Assembly (NCBI GenBank): GCA_016935885.1
Contig: JAFGQA010000290.1
Span: 1-9,481 of the forward strand
DNA from: Phycisphaerae bacterium
Lineage (GTDB): Bacteria; Planctomycetota; Phycisphaerae; UBA1845; UTPLA1
DNA: 9,481 nt
Direction of reading: 5' to 3'
Shown: positions 1 to 6,546 of the stretch, in pieces
Numbering within the stretch: position 1 is the first letter of the stretch
How the letters are laid out: each line of letters starts with the position of its first letter
Notes under the pieces: model-generated
Told to the model about the DNA's origin: nothing
The model's database searches: none
Seen by the model: only the letters and a program-made list of their open reading frames with translations
Program-made: the position numbers and the translations under genes

Positions 1-290
1 AGGAGCTCTCGGCCCAGGCGCAGACGGTGAAGGCGACGGTCGAAGAGCTCATCGCCCTGGTGGGCGGGAAGAGCGTCGGCAGCGGCAAGCGATCGGAAGT
101 CCATCAGAAGGAAGGCCCCAGTCACCGGAGGAGAGGCGGCACCAAGATCGCCCATCCTGAGAGAAAACCACGCACACAGCCGGGATTCAGGTCCAAGCAG
201 GCACGAGTTTCCTCAGGCAAGCTTGGCAGGCAGGACACAGGCTTCGAGGGCGTCACCGCCACGGACGATGACAACCTGAACGACTTCTGA
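1..290 (+). CDS. Methyl-accepting chemotaxis protein, C-terminal end (partial)
   Basis: The frame is open from the left edge (first full codon at base 3) to a TGA at 288-290. It begins ELSAQAQTVKATVEELIALV, which matches the conserved end of the MCP signalling domain (the 'AEELSSQAEQLQ..V..' helix that follows the CheA/CheW-binding hairpin). In this family the domain is cytoplasmic and relays receptor state to CheA. About 65 residues follow as a low-complexity tail rich in Lys, Arg, Ser and Gly, ending in an acidic DDDNLNDF. I see no CheR/CheB-docking pentapeptide of the NWETF type. The GTG at 27 is only an internal codon; the real start is outside the window. Identification rests on one short conserved helix, so the family call is good but receptor type is unknown. 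Confidence 0.75.
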   Translation, partial: ELSAQAQTVKATVEELIALVGGKSVGSGKRSEVHQKEGPSHRRRGGTKIAHPERKPRTQPGFRSKQARVSSGKLGRQDTGFEGVTATDDDNLNDF

Positions 291-313
291 GCGACGTGCT
301 CCGGCAGCAGTGA

Positions 314-329
314 GCCCCGCCAACGGGGC
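314..329 (+). terminator. Weak hairpin after the chemotaxis gene
   Basis: GCCCC (314-318) can pair with GGGGC (325-329) over a 6-base loop, 24 bases after the chemotaxis stop codon. It is followed by ACCTTTGG rather than a real T run. It could end transcription or simply be a GC-rich coincidence. Confidence 0.2.
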
Positions 330-373
330 ACCTTTGGCAGACAGAACGGCTAAGAGCCCATTCCGGTATGCCC

Positions 374-425
374 TGCGGCACGGGCGTCTCGCCGGTGGGG
401 TCACGGGGGGGACGCCCGTGCCACA
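374..425. repeat. Intergenic 15-bp inverted repeat (GGCACGGGCGTC type)
   Basis: The arms at 374-388 and 411-425 match at 14 of 15 positions, with a perfect core of GGCACGGGCGTC at 377-388 and its reverse complement at 411-422; the loop is 22 bases. The single mismatch becomes a G-U pair in a minus-strand transcript. It lies between the convergent ends of the chemotaxis gene (stop 290) and the MFS gene (stop 489), so it could act as a bidirectional terminator or mRNA 3' stabiliser, although no T run follows either arm. From memory, repeats of this wording are dispersed between genes in planctomycete genomes; this needs a genome search. Confidence 0.6.
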
Positions 426-488
426 CTTTGGTTGCGGCCGGAGGCCCTGCTGTGATCCTCCGCGCAATCGTGCCTGTTTGCGGCCGCG

Positions 489-1817
489 TCACGCTCTGGC
501 GGGCGGAACCAGCGCGGCCGTGCTGCCCACCCCTTCCGGTAGTGGCGGCAGAATGCCGCGGGCGACATAGATCGGCCGAACGAGCACTCGCAGACGGGGC
601 AGCATCCGGGCGAATAACAGAGCCGCGAACACGCACAGGCTGCCCCCAAGGATGACGGTGGCCGGCGCCCCGATCCGGCGCGCCAGTTCGCCGGCAACCA
701 GGCTGCCGAACGGCATCGTGCCCATAAACGCCATCGCGAAGAAGCCCATGACGCGACCTCGTTTGTTGTCGTCGACGAGCGTCTGCACGATCGTATTGCT
801 GGCGGCGTTTTGCATCATCATGGCGAAGCCCGTGACAATCAGCACCGGCAGCGAGATCCACAGCGAGCGTGACAATCCGAACACGATCAGGGAGGCGCCG
901 AAAACTGCCGCGCCGCCGGCGACGATGCGGCCAAGCCCAAGGACGCTCTCACGCATCGCCAGTACCAGGGCGCCGCCCAATGCCCCGACGCCGGACGCCG
1001 CCATCAGGAAGCCCAACGTCATCGCGTTTCCGTGCAATACGCGATCGGCAAAGACGGGCATCAGCACGGCGTAAGGCATGCCCACCAGACTCGTCATCGC
1101 CATCAGCAGCAGAATCGCGCGAATCGGTGCAAAGCCGAAGGCCGCCGCGAGACCCTCGCGCAGCTCGTGCAACACGCGGGCAGGCTCAGTGCGAGGCACC
1201 GAAGCAGCGACACGCATTGCCAACAGTGCCGCGACGACGGCCAGGAAGCTCACGCCGTCTATAAGAAAGCACGGTCCTTCGCCGAAGAGCGCAATCAGCA
1301 CTCCGGCGATCGATGGGCCGATCAGCCGGGCACTGTTGAAAATCATGGAGTTCATCGCGATGGCGCTGCTCAGATCGGCACGCCCTTCGACCATATCGAC
1401 CACGAATGCTTGACGAGCGGGGATGTCGAATGCGTTGCACAGCCCCTGCAAAGCGCTCAGCACAATGACATGCGGCACCGCAATCGTCCCGCGCAACGCG
1501 AAGTATGCCAGGGCCAGCGAGGTCATCATCAATATGACCTGCGTGCAGACCAGCACACGGTGGCGGCTCCAGCGGTCGGCCGCGACCCCGCCCAGCGGCG
1601 TTAGTAGAAACGTCGGGATCATCCCCACGAAGCTAACCAGCCCCAGCATGAACGCCGAATCCGTCAGCCGGTAGACCAGCCATCCGACAGCCACGCGCGT
1701 AATCCACGTGCCTATCAGCGAAACGGCCTGCCCGGCGAAGAACAGCCGGTAGTTCCGGTGCCGTAGTGCGCGAAACGCGAAGCCAAAATTCTTCCGAGCC
1801 TGTTCAGCCTGTGCCAT
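489..1817 (-). CDS. MFS transporter, MFS_3 / enterobactin-exporter-like
   Basis: A 442-residue polytopic inner-membrane protein. The N-terminus (FRALRHRNYRLFFAGQAVSL, about residues 15-34) is typical of the MFS_3 (EntS-like) group. Motif A is GGVAADRWSRHRVLV (76-90) in the loop between helices 2 and 3. DIPARQAF (131-138) and NSARLIGPSIAG (161-172) are further signatures of this group. Length matches a 12-helix exporter. Members export siderophores, macrolides or other small molecules by proton antiport; the substrate here is unknown. The ATG at 1817-1815 gives a normal N-terminus, though the nearby Shine-Dalgarno (GGGAC) is poor. It starts 74 bases after the DUF1003 gene and is probably the last gene of the minus-strand train. 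The C-terminal ~30 residues are a Pro/Ala/Val-rich extension. Confidence 0.88.
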   Translation of the reverse strand: MAQAEQARKNFGFAFRALRHRNYRLFFAGQAVSLIGTWITRVAVGWLVYRLTDSAFMLGLVSFVGMIPTFLLTPLGGVAADRWSRHRVLVCTQVILMMTSLALAYFALRGTIAVPHVIVLSALQGLCNAFDIPARQAFVVDMVEGRADLSSAIAMNSMIFNSARLIGPSIAGVLIALFGEGPCFLIDGVSFLAVVAALLAMRVAASVPRTEPARVLHELREGLAAAFGFAPIRAILLLMAMTSLVGMPYAVLMPVFADRVLHGNAMTLGFLMAASGVGALGGALVLAMRESVLGLGRIVAGGAAVFGASLIVFGLSRSLWISLPVLIVTGFAMMMQNAASNTIVQTLVDDNKRGRVMGFFAMAFMGTMPFGSLVAGELARRIGAPATVILGGSLCVFAALLFARMLPRLRVLVRPIYVARGILPPLPEGVGSTAALVPPARA

Positions 1818-1891
1818 AGTCCCGATCCAACAACCTGCGCCCTACCTCGAAGGATCCGCCGGCGGCCAACAGGCTGCGGTCTCGATCACCT

Positions 1892-2599
1892 TCACTTACG
1901 CTTGCCGATTTCCGAAAGCAACTCCAGTTGCACTTCCTGGATCTCCACCAGGCGTTCCCACTGATGCGAAAGAAGATGATCGATCTTCTCGTGCAGTTGG
2001 CGGATCTCCAGCTCGGCCTTCAGGTTGACCTGATAGTCGTGTTCCGCCCGCAGGCGATCCTTGGCCTCCTGTCGGTTCTGACTCATCATGATGATGGGCG
2101 CCTGAATGGCGGCCAGGCAGGATAGGACAAGGTTGAGGAGAATGAAGGGATACGGATCAGCGGGTCGCCAAAGGAAGACGAGCGAGTTCATCAGAATCCA
2201 GAGCGAGAGCAGGATTCCAAACACGATCAAGAACGACCAGCTTCCGCCAAACGACGCGATTCTGTCGGCGAGGCGCTGGCCGTACGTCCACGCTTGCTCC
2301 AATTCCGCATCGACGTTGCTCGAGAGTAATTCGTGTTCGCGCAGACTCCGCAGAACATCCTGTTCCAGGGATGTCAGTTCGCCCTTCTCGGATTCCAGCA
2401 ACGAATGAACGTACTTTCCCCGAAAGGTCGCGAGATCAGCACGGCAGATGAACTGCTCGGGCGACCAGTCGGGATGGGCCCGGCGTATCTCCTCAACCAC
2501 CGCTGGGCGAATGACGGCGCCGGCCATCATGTCCTTGGCCGCAAATGTCTTTCCGCAGATGGCACACGTGTGCCTCTGGTTGCGATGGTCCTTGCTCAT
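1892..2599 (-). CDS. DUF1003 family membrane protein
   Basis: 235 residues from ATG 2599-2597. The N-terminus has CAICGK (about 11-16) and a later Cys in FICRADL, a putative small metal-binding knuckle. Next come a charged helical stretch (ESEKGELTSLEQDVLRSL) and two membrane segments: one within SWSFLIVFGILLSLWILMNS, the second PFILLNLVLSCLAAIQAPII. After these is the strongly conserved MMSQNRQEAKDRLRAEHDYQ and a C-terminal coiled-coil-like helix (LHEKIDHLLSHQWERLVEIQ). This is the standard DUF1003 arrangement and length; its molecular function is unknown. The start ATG overlaps the upstream TGA as ATGA, with GAGGGAACGAGAG just upstream as ribosome site. The frame stays open for 140 more codons upstream, but those lie inside the preceding gene and do not resemble the family, so I rejected that longer start. 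Confidence 0.9.
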   Translation of the reverse strand: MSKDHRNQRHTCAICGKTFAAKDMMAGAVIRPAVVEEIRRAHPDWSPEQFICRADLATFRGKYVHSLLESEKGELTSLEQDVLRSLREHELLSSNVDAELEQAWTYGQRLADRIASFGGSWSFLIVFGILLSLWILMNSLVFLWRPADPYPFILLNLVLSCLAAIQAPIIMMSQNRQEAKDRLRAEHDYQVNLKAELEIRQLHEKIDHLLSHQWERLVEIQEVQLELLSEIGKRK

Positions 2600-3147
2600 G
2601 GCTCTCGTTCCCTCAACGGCGATGATTCTGACTGCGCGTCGGGCCTCTGACTTGTGCGATCGAGGCCCCGGCTCTGAATCACGATCCCAACCGCTACCAG
2701 GATTACGAACACAACCGCTCGCAGGACCGGTTCCATGGAGAAGCTCGTGACGATTGCGGCCGCTCCCGCCAGGCTGGTCAAGACAACGATTGCCCAGTCC
2801 ATAACGAGAACCGCAATGATCGCCCCGATCAGGCCCCCGAGCACAAACCACGTCAACTGCGTACCATCGCTGGCGGCCGACTGACTCAGCAGTAGCGACA
2901 AGAAGCCGCCGCCGAAGAGACCCAACAGTGCGAATGCCACGCGTTGAGCGAGAATGGCGAGCAGCGCTCCCACAGCGCCGACCCCGATCGCCACCATGAA
3001 CCGAACCACCGGGGTCCACCCGGCGAGAAGCTGCTCAGCGAATTCCAGGCCAGCCAATAGACCGCCGACGCCCACCATGATCCAGTAAAGCCTGCGCCCC
3101 AACAGCAGCACAAGCAGGCCCAGGAAGATCCGGATACCTGGCATCAT
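2596..3147 (-). CDS. Polytopic membrane protein, about seven helices, unknown function
   Basis: 183 residues, almost entirely hydrophobic. Likely membrane spans lie near residues 4-17, 20-37, 48-67, 69-88, 99-116, 117-135 and 141-157, followed by a polar tail (QSRGLDRTSQRPDAQSESSP). The spacing and Gly-rich helices (LYWIMVGVGGLLAG, LLGLFGGGFLSLLL) resemble TMEM198/DUF4203-type proteins, but I cannot confirm that family. GGAGG at 3159-3155 stands 7 bases before ATG 3147-3145, an excellent ribosome site; a second ATG follows immediately. The start overlaps the stop of the small upstream ORF, and the stop overlaps the DUF1003 start (ATGA at both ends), so it is embedded in the operon and probably translationally coupled. 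Confidence 0.75.
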   Translation of the reverse strand: MMPGIRIFLGLLVLLLGRRLYWIMVGVGGLLAGLEFAEQLLAGWTPVVRFMVAIGVGAVGALLAILAQRVAFALLGLFGGGFLSLLLSQSAASDGTQLTWFVLGGLIGAIIAVLVMDWAIVVLTSLAGAAAIVTSFSMEPVLRAVVFVILVAVGIVIQSRGLDRTSQRPDAQSESSPLREREP

Positions 3148-3260
3148 GACGGCGCCTCCTTCGTCGCGGCGGCATTCTCATCGGTCGCCATCGCCGCCGT
3201 CCGATCAACGGCTACGTTGACTGCCACATGCAGGGCGCCGCCGCGCACGGGGTCACTCAT
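3144..3260 (-). CDS. Small 38-residue ORF in the exporter operon
   Basis: The ATG at 3260-3258 opens a frame of 38 codons (MSDPVRGGALHVAVNVAVDR..., ending ATKEAPS) that stops with TGA at 3146-3144, overlapping the next ATG as ATGA. It fills almost exactly the 117-base space between the HlyD-type gene and the membrane-protein gene. About 29 of 38 codons end in G or C, like the neighbouring genes. A GAGGAG stretch touches the ATG, which is too close for an ideal ribosome site; a GTG at 3272-3270, overlapping the HlyD stop, is an alternative start giving 42 residues. No membrane span or motif is recognisable. It could be a real small protein, a leader that couples translation, or an open frame by chance. 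Confidence 0.4.
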   Translation of the reverse strand: MSDPVRGGALHVAVNVAVDRTAAMATDENAAATKEAPS

Positions 3261-3264
3261 CTCC

Positions 3265-4347
3265 TCACTCACTTGAGGTGGGTACCGCGGGCGCGGATGT
3301 CGCCGAAGCGGCCACGTCGATGAACACGTCCATCTGCTGGCCGACGAACAGCGTCTGATCCTCCGTATCGATCGCGTAGATCACCTGCAAGACGCGCGTA
3401 TCCACGCGCTCGGTCGATTCGCCCGTCAACGAGCGTTTGGGGATCACGTACGGTTCGACGCGGACGAACGTCAGCGGGAACTCGCGCGTCCCATGACCCT
3501 TGAGCATCGCCCGAGCCGGAGCCGTTGGCTGGAATCGCGGAATATCGAACTCGTCGATGTCGACCCGCACGTGCAGCGTGCGGACATCGCCCAGCACGAT
3601 CAGCGGCTCACCCGGCGGGGCACCGACGAACTCCCCCGGGCGCACGTCGACCTGCAACACCTCACCATCCACGCGGGCGCGCACGGTCAGCCGCTCCAGT
3701 TCCGTACGGGCTTGCTCGACTTGAGCCTCGGCCAGCGCGACGGCGGCCCGCTGCACCTCGAGTGCCCGCTCCCAGGTACCAGCCTTGAGCAAAACCAGTT
3801 GGGCTCGCAGTTCGTCCACCTTCGCTTGCGCTTGTTGAAAGGCCGACTGCGCGTCGACGAACTCCTGCTCGGCAGCGTCACCCTTGTCGTGCAGCGTCTT
3901 GAGGCGCTTGTAGTTCGCCTCCTTGTCCGCCAGGTCCGCCTCGGCCTGCCGCACCTGTGCTTCGTTGACAGGCACCTGCTCGGGGCGTGGCTCGTGTTCA
4001 AGTTGCGTCAACGACGCGCGGACCGACGCCAGCGTTGCTTCGCCAACGGCGAGTTCTGCCTGCATCTGCCGATCATCGAGCCGGAACAGGGGATCACCGG
4101 CCTTGACCTGCGCGCCGACCTTGACGAATACCTCGGCTACCACGCCGGCTAACTGCGATCCGACCGCGATGTTCTCGGTTGCCGCCTCGATCAGCCCGGC
4201 GCCCGCCACCGTGTTGCGATACGGCGACTGCGGGGGTGACACAACGGGCGCGGCCCGCGGCCACGTCTGGCGAGTCTTGACGACAAAGACCACGGCAAAG
4301 CCGAGCAACACGAGCGCAATGGCTGGGATAACGTACCTGACAATCAC
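3265..4347 (-). CDS. HlyD-family membrane fusion protein, DevB-like
   Basis: 360 residues; the periplasmic adaptor that would join the inner-membrane ABC transporter to an outer-membrane channel. One N-terminal anchor helix (about 5-23) is followed by the first half of a lipoyl/barrel-sandwich domain (57-93, with GSQLAGVVAEVFVKVGAQVKAGDPL), a long coiled-coil hairpin (about 94-220), the second lipoyl half (LTVRARVDGEVLQVDVRPGE, about 220-239) and a beta-barrel segment to about 345. The hairpin tip (YKRLKTLHDKGDAAEQEFVDA, 146-166) has the Arg/Leu spacing used for TolC-type contacts. The start is GTG 4347-4345, overlapping the ATPase stop (GTGA), with AAGGTG just upstream. The combination with DevC- and DevA-like neighbours points to a DevBCA-type exporter; the substrate is unknown (glycolipids in heterocystous cyanobacteria). 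Confidence 0.88.
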   Translation of the reverse strand: MIVRYVIPAIALVLLGFAVVFVVKTRQTWPRAAPVVSPPQSPYRNTVAGAGLIEAATENIAVGSQLAGVVAEVFVKVGAQVKAGDPLFRLDDRQMQAELAVGEATLASVRASLTQLEHEPRPEQVPVNEAQVRQAEADLADKEANYKRLKTLHDKGDAAEQEFVDAQSAFQQAQAKVDELRAQLVLLKAGTWERALEVQRAAVALAEAQVEQARTELERLTVRARVDGEVLQVDVRPGEFVGAPPGEPLIVLGDVRTLHVRVDIDEFDIPRFQPTAPARAMLKGHGTREFPLTFVRVEPYVIPKRSLTGESTERVDTRVLQVIYAIDTEDQTLFVGQQMDVFIDVAASATSAPAVPTSSE

Positions 4348-5105
4348 GATGCACCTTCGCCTCTCTGGACATCCTGGCCGCCGGCTGGGTCCGCCGCCGC
4401 CGCGAGGGCTTCGATATTGACAACCCTACCGTCGTTCATGTACGCGATGCGGTCACCGAACTCGAACACGCGGTTGTCGTGCGTGACCACGATGACCGCC
4501 CGCTGTGGGTTCACTGCGAAACGAGTGAGCAACTCCATGATCGCGTGCCCCGTCTTCTCGTCGAGTGCGGAGGTCGGCTCGTCGCACACCAGCAGGCGCG
4601 GTTCATGGACCAGCGCCCGGCCGATCGCCACGCGTTGCTGTTCACCTCCGGATAGCTGCGCCGGAACCGCCCCCGCCCGATGGCCCATCCCCAGTGTGCC
4701 GAGCAGATCATTCGCCTTGGCGAGTGCGCGGCCGCGTGGCGTGCCGGCGATGACCAGCGGCACCGCGACGTTCTCCGCCGCCGTCAGAGCGGGCAGCAGA
4801 TTGTACTGCTGGAACACGAAACCGACCTTGTCGCGGCGGAATGTGACTTTCTGATCCGCGCTCAACTCGGGCAGCTCGATTCCGAACACCGACACGCTGC
4901 CGTCGGTCGGACTGAGAATGGCCGAGATGATCGACAGCAACGTGGTTTTGCCACATCCGCTCGGCCCCACGAGGAGTGTCAGTTGGCCAGGATATACGTC
5001 CAGATCCAAGCCGCGCAGCGCCAGCACGCGTGCCAACCCTTGCCCGTATTCGCGGGTCAAGGATCGACAGCGCACCGCGTGTTTCAACTCGCTCGAGGTT
5101 TCCAC
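4344..5105 (-). CDS. ABC transporter ATPase, DevA / MacB-LolD type
   Basis: 253 residues from GTG 5105-5103. ATP-binding subunit that powers the adjacent permease at the cytoplasmic face. All motifs are intact: Walker A GPSGCGKT (47-54), Q-loop FVFQQYN (Q99), signature LSGGEQQ (151-157), Walker B LLVCDEP with catalytic E176, D-loop SALDEKTG and switch His in VTHDNRVFEFGDRI (H209). The THDNRxFxFxDRI wording is characteristic of DevA-like ATPases within the MacB/LolD superfamily. The GTG lies one base after the permease stop, and GGGAG stands 6 bases before it, which decides the start; a longer frame up to 5183 runs back into the permease and adds a non-family Cys/Trp-rich stretch. The C-terminal tail after about residue 235 is Ala/Gly-rich. 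Confidence 0.9.
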   Translation of the reverse strand: METSSELKHAVRCRSLTREYGQGLARVLALRGLDLDVYPGQLTLLVGPSGCGKTTLLSIISAILSPTDGSVSVFGIELPELSADQKVTFRRDKVGFVFQQYNLLPALTAAENVAVPLVIAGTPRGRALAKANDLLGTLGMGHRAGAVPAQLSGGEQQRVAIGRALVHEPRLLVCDEPTSALDEKTGHAIMELLTRFAVNPQRAVIVVTHDNRVFEFGDRIAYMNDGRVVNIEALAAAADPAGGQDVQRGEGAS

Positions 5106-5106
5106 G

Positions 5107-6246
5107 TCAGGCTCCCTGGAAAACAACCGCCGGCTCCAGCACGAGCACGCGCCGCACGCTGGCGACGCTCGAAACCAGGACAATCAGCAGGACCGCCGCG
5201 CCGGTTCCCACCAGAACTTGCCACGGCATCAGAAACGCCAGGCGCGAGGTGTTCGCCGAAAGCTCGCCGAATATGGCTGCCAGCCCGATGCCGATCGAGT
5301 ACCCGACCAGGCCGACCATCGCCGCCTGGAACAACACCATCATCACGATCTTGCGGTTGCTGGTGCCGAGGGCCTTCAGCGTCCCGAACTCCTTGAGGTT
5401 GTCGATCGTGAACATGTAGAACGTCTGCCCGGCGATGGCGGCGCCCACCAGGAAGCCCAGCAGCACGGTGGTCCCAAAGTTCACGGGGATGCCCGTTCGC
5501 CGCAGGTAGTAATCCACCGTCCGCCAGGCGAAGTCGCGGCTCGAAAGGGCGCGCAAATCCGTCTGGGACTCGATCCGTCGGCACACCTCCTCCGCGTCGA
5601 CATCCGGCTCCGGTTTGGCCAGGACGAACGATAACACCTTCCGCTCCGTCGGGACGAACTGAACAGCTTCGCTGTAGCGTGTGTAGACGATTGGAAATCG
5701 CTGGAACGTTCGTGACGCCTTACAAATCCCCGCAACGACAGCCCGCGTGTCGTTCATTTCCAGCACGCGCCCGGTCTCCAGCGGCTGGTCCGGCCAGATC
5801 TGCCAATAGCCCGCGTCATCCATGATGATCGCATCGGGCCGCCGCAGGTCATCGAGCGAACCCAGCACCATTTGCCTCGGGGCGCCGACGAGCGTGTCAT
5901 CATCAAGGCCCATCAGGATCATCTGTTGGTAGTTGCCATCCTCCAGCCTGGCCCGTGCGATGCCCTTGTAGAGGCGCACCGCCCACGCCACGCCCGGAAT
6001 GCCACGAACGCGGTACAGATCAGTCTCACGCATGGGCTTGATGTCGTCGATGTACTCGACGTTGCCATCCATGACCCAGATGTCAGCATCCTGCACGTCG
6101 CGAATCTGGCTCGTCGTCAGCCACATGATGCCGCAGAACACGCCGCTCTGCTGCCCGATCAGCAGCGCCGCAAACGTGATGCCGAGCACCATGCCGACAT
6201 ACTTCCCGCGATTGCCGACGAGCATCTTGAATGCGATCCAAAGCAT
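5107..6246 (-). CDS. ABC transporter permease, FtsX domain, DevC-like
   Basis: 379 residues, the usual DevC length. It has four membrane helices: one near the N-terminus (about 16-40) and three in the C-terminal FtsX domain (about 256-280, 302-328, 340-362), with a roughly 210-residue extracytoplasmic domain between (42-250). Recognisable stretches are the N-terminal WIAFKMLVGNRGKY and the coupling-helix region IDNLKEFGTLKALGTSNRKI (281-300). This topology belongs to type VII (MacB-like, mechanotransmission) exporters. A TAG directly precedes ATG 6246-6244 in frame, so no longer start is possible; GGAAG lies 7 bases upstream. It is the first gene of the minus-strand train. Confidence 0.9.
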   Translation of the reverse strand: MLWIAFKMLVGNRGKYVGMVLGITFAALLIGQQSGVFCGIMWLTTSQIRDVQDADIWVMDGNVEYIDDIKPMRETDLYRVRGIPGVAWAVRLYKGIARARLEDGNYQQMILMGLDDDTLVGAPRQMVLGSLDDLRRPDAIIMDDAGYWQIWPDQPLETGRVLEMNDTRAVVAGICKASRTFQRFPIVYTRYSEAVQFVPTERKVLSFVLAKPEPDVDAEEVCRRIESQTDLRALSSRDFAWRTVDYYLRRTGIPVNFGTTVLLGFLVGAAIAGQTFYMFTIDNLKEFGTLKALGTSNRKIVMMVLFQAAMVGLVGYSIGIGLAAIFGELSANTSRLAFLMPWQVLVGTGAAVLLIVLVSSVASVRRVLVLEPAVVFQGA

Positions 6247-6253
6247 CTAAATA

Positions 6254-6269
6254 CTTCCAGAAAAGGAAG
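6254..6269 (-). promoter_or_regulatory. Hairpin covering the permease ribosome binding site
   Basis: On the minus strand CTTCC (6269-6265) can pair with GGAAG (6258-6254) across a 6-base loop TTTTCT. The GGAAG arm is the likely Shine-Dalgarno sequence, 7 bases before the permease ATG. A 5-bp stem is weak, but it could damp initiation of the first operon gene. Confidence 0.3.
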
Positions 6270-6292
6270 GGTACATGGGATACCGTCATGCG

Positions 6293-6310
6293 GCGGCCGC
6301 GCGCGGCCGC
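6293..6310. repeat. 18-bp perfect GC palindrome
   Basis: GCGGCCGCGCGCGGCCGC reads the same on both strands without a mismatch. It is pure G+C, contains two overlapping-end NotI-type octamers, and sits 47 bases upstream of the permease start. It could be a regulator-binding site or extrude as a cruciform; which of these is not decidable here. Confidence 0.6.
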
Positions 6311-6535
6311 TCTCGCCACTCGGAATCGTACCACTGATCGCACAGCCTGCCAAAGCCTGTCCTCCGCAGGTCGAAGTCTCGGCTGCTTCCTGGAACCGGC
6401 CGGGCCGGTGATCGTTCGCGTGGCGTCTTGAGCCTTCGTTCGGTAGAATCCAACCTGTTTCCACAGGCACGCCGCTACGTGGTGGCGATCACAGTTGCAC
6501 TCTGCAGACTGATCACCGTGGCCCTGCTGCCGCAC

Positions 6536-6540
6536 GGAGG
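6536..6540 (+). promoter_or_regulatory. Ribosome binding site that decides the phosphatase start
   Basis: GGAGG directly touches a first ATG (6541) but stands 6 bases before a second in-frame ATG (6547). The second has ideal spacing, so it is taken as the start; the difference is two residues. Confidence 0.65.
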
Positions 6541-6546
6541 ATGCCC

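Larger units (their letters stand above)
6247..6546. promoter_or_regulatory. Divergent intergenic control region
   Basis: 300 bases between the minus-strand exporter operon and the plus-strand phosphatase gene, so promoters for both should lie here. I found no convincing -35/-10 pair for either. The best plus-strand -10 candidate is TAGAAT at 6444-6449 (5 of 6 to TATAAT) without a good -35 box. The region also holds an 18-bp palindrome (6293-6310), an ACCGGC-CGG-GCCGGT hairpin (6395-6409) and a CCTGT-TTCC-ACAGG hairpin (6454-6467). Open frames crossing it have no recognisable protein character. Confidence 0.45.

Noticed and set aside
253..861. A 202-codon minus-strand frame overlapping the end of the MFS gene
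   Set aside because: It is an out-of-frame reading of the MFS gene and the inverted repeat, with no family resemblance.
2600..3019. A 140-residue N-terminal extension of the DUF1003 protein
   Set aside because: It overlaps the upstream membrane-protein gene in another frame, has Arg/Gly-rich shadow composition, and the internal ATG at 2599 has a good ribosome site and begins the known family N-terminus.
3493..4152. A 219-codon plus-strand frame inside the HlyD-type gene
   Set aside because: It is an antisense shadow of the coiled-coil region, a common artefact in GC-rich genes; the minus-strand product is clearly a membrane fusion protein.
5106..5183. A 26-residue longer start for the ABC ATPase
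   Set aside because: It runs into the permease gene, adds a Cys/Trp-rich stretch unlike the family, and the GTG at 5105 has GGGAG at proper distance.
4680..5634. Two overlapping 238-codon plus-strand frames over the ATPase and permease genes
   Set aside because: They are low-complexity Arg/His/Pro-rich shadows, and the opposite strand has unmistakable ABC transporter motifs.
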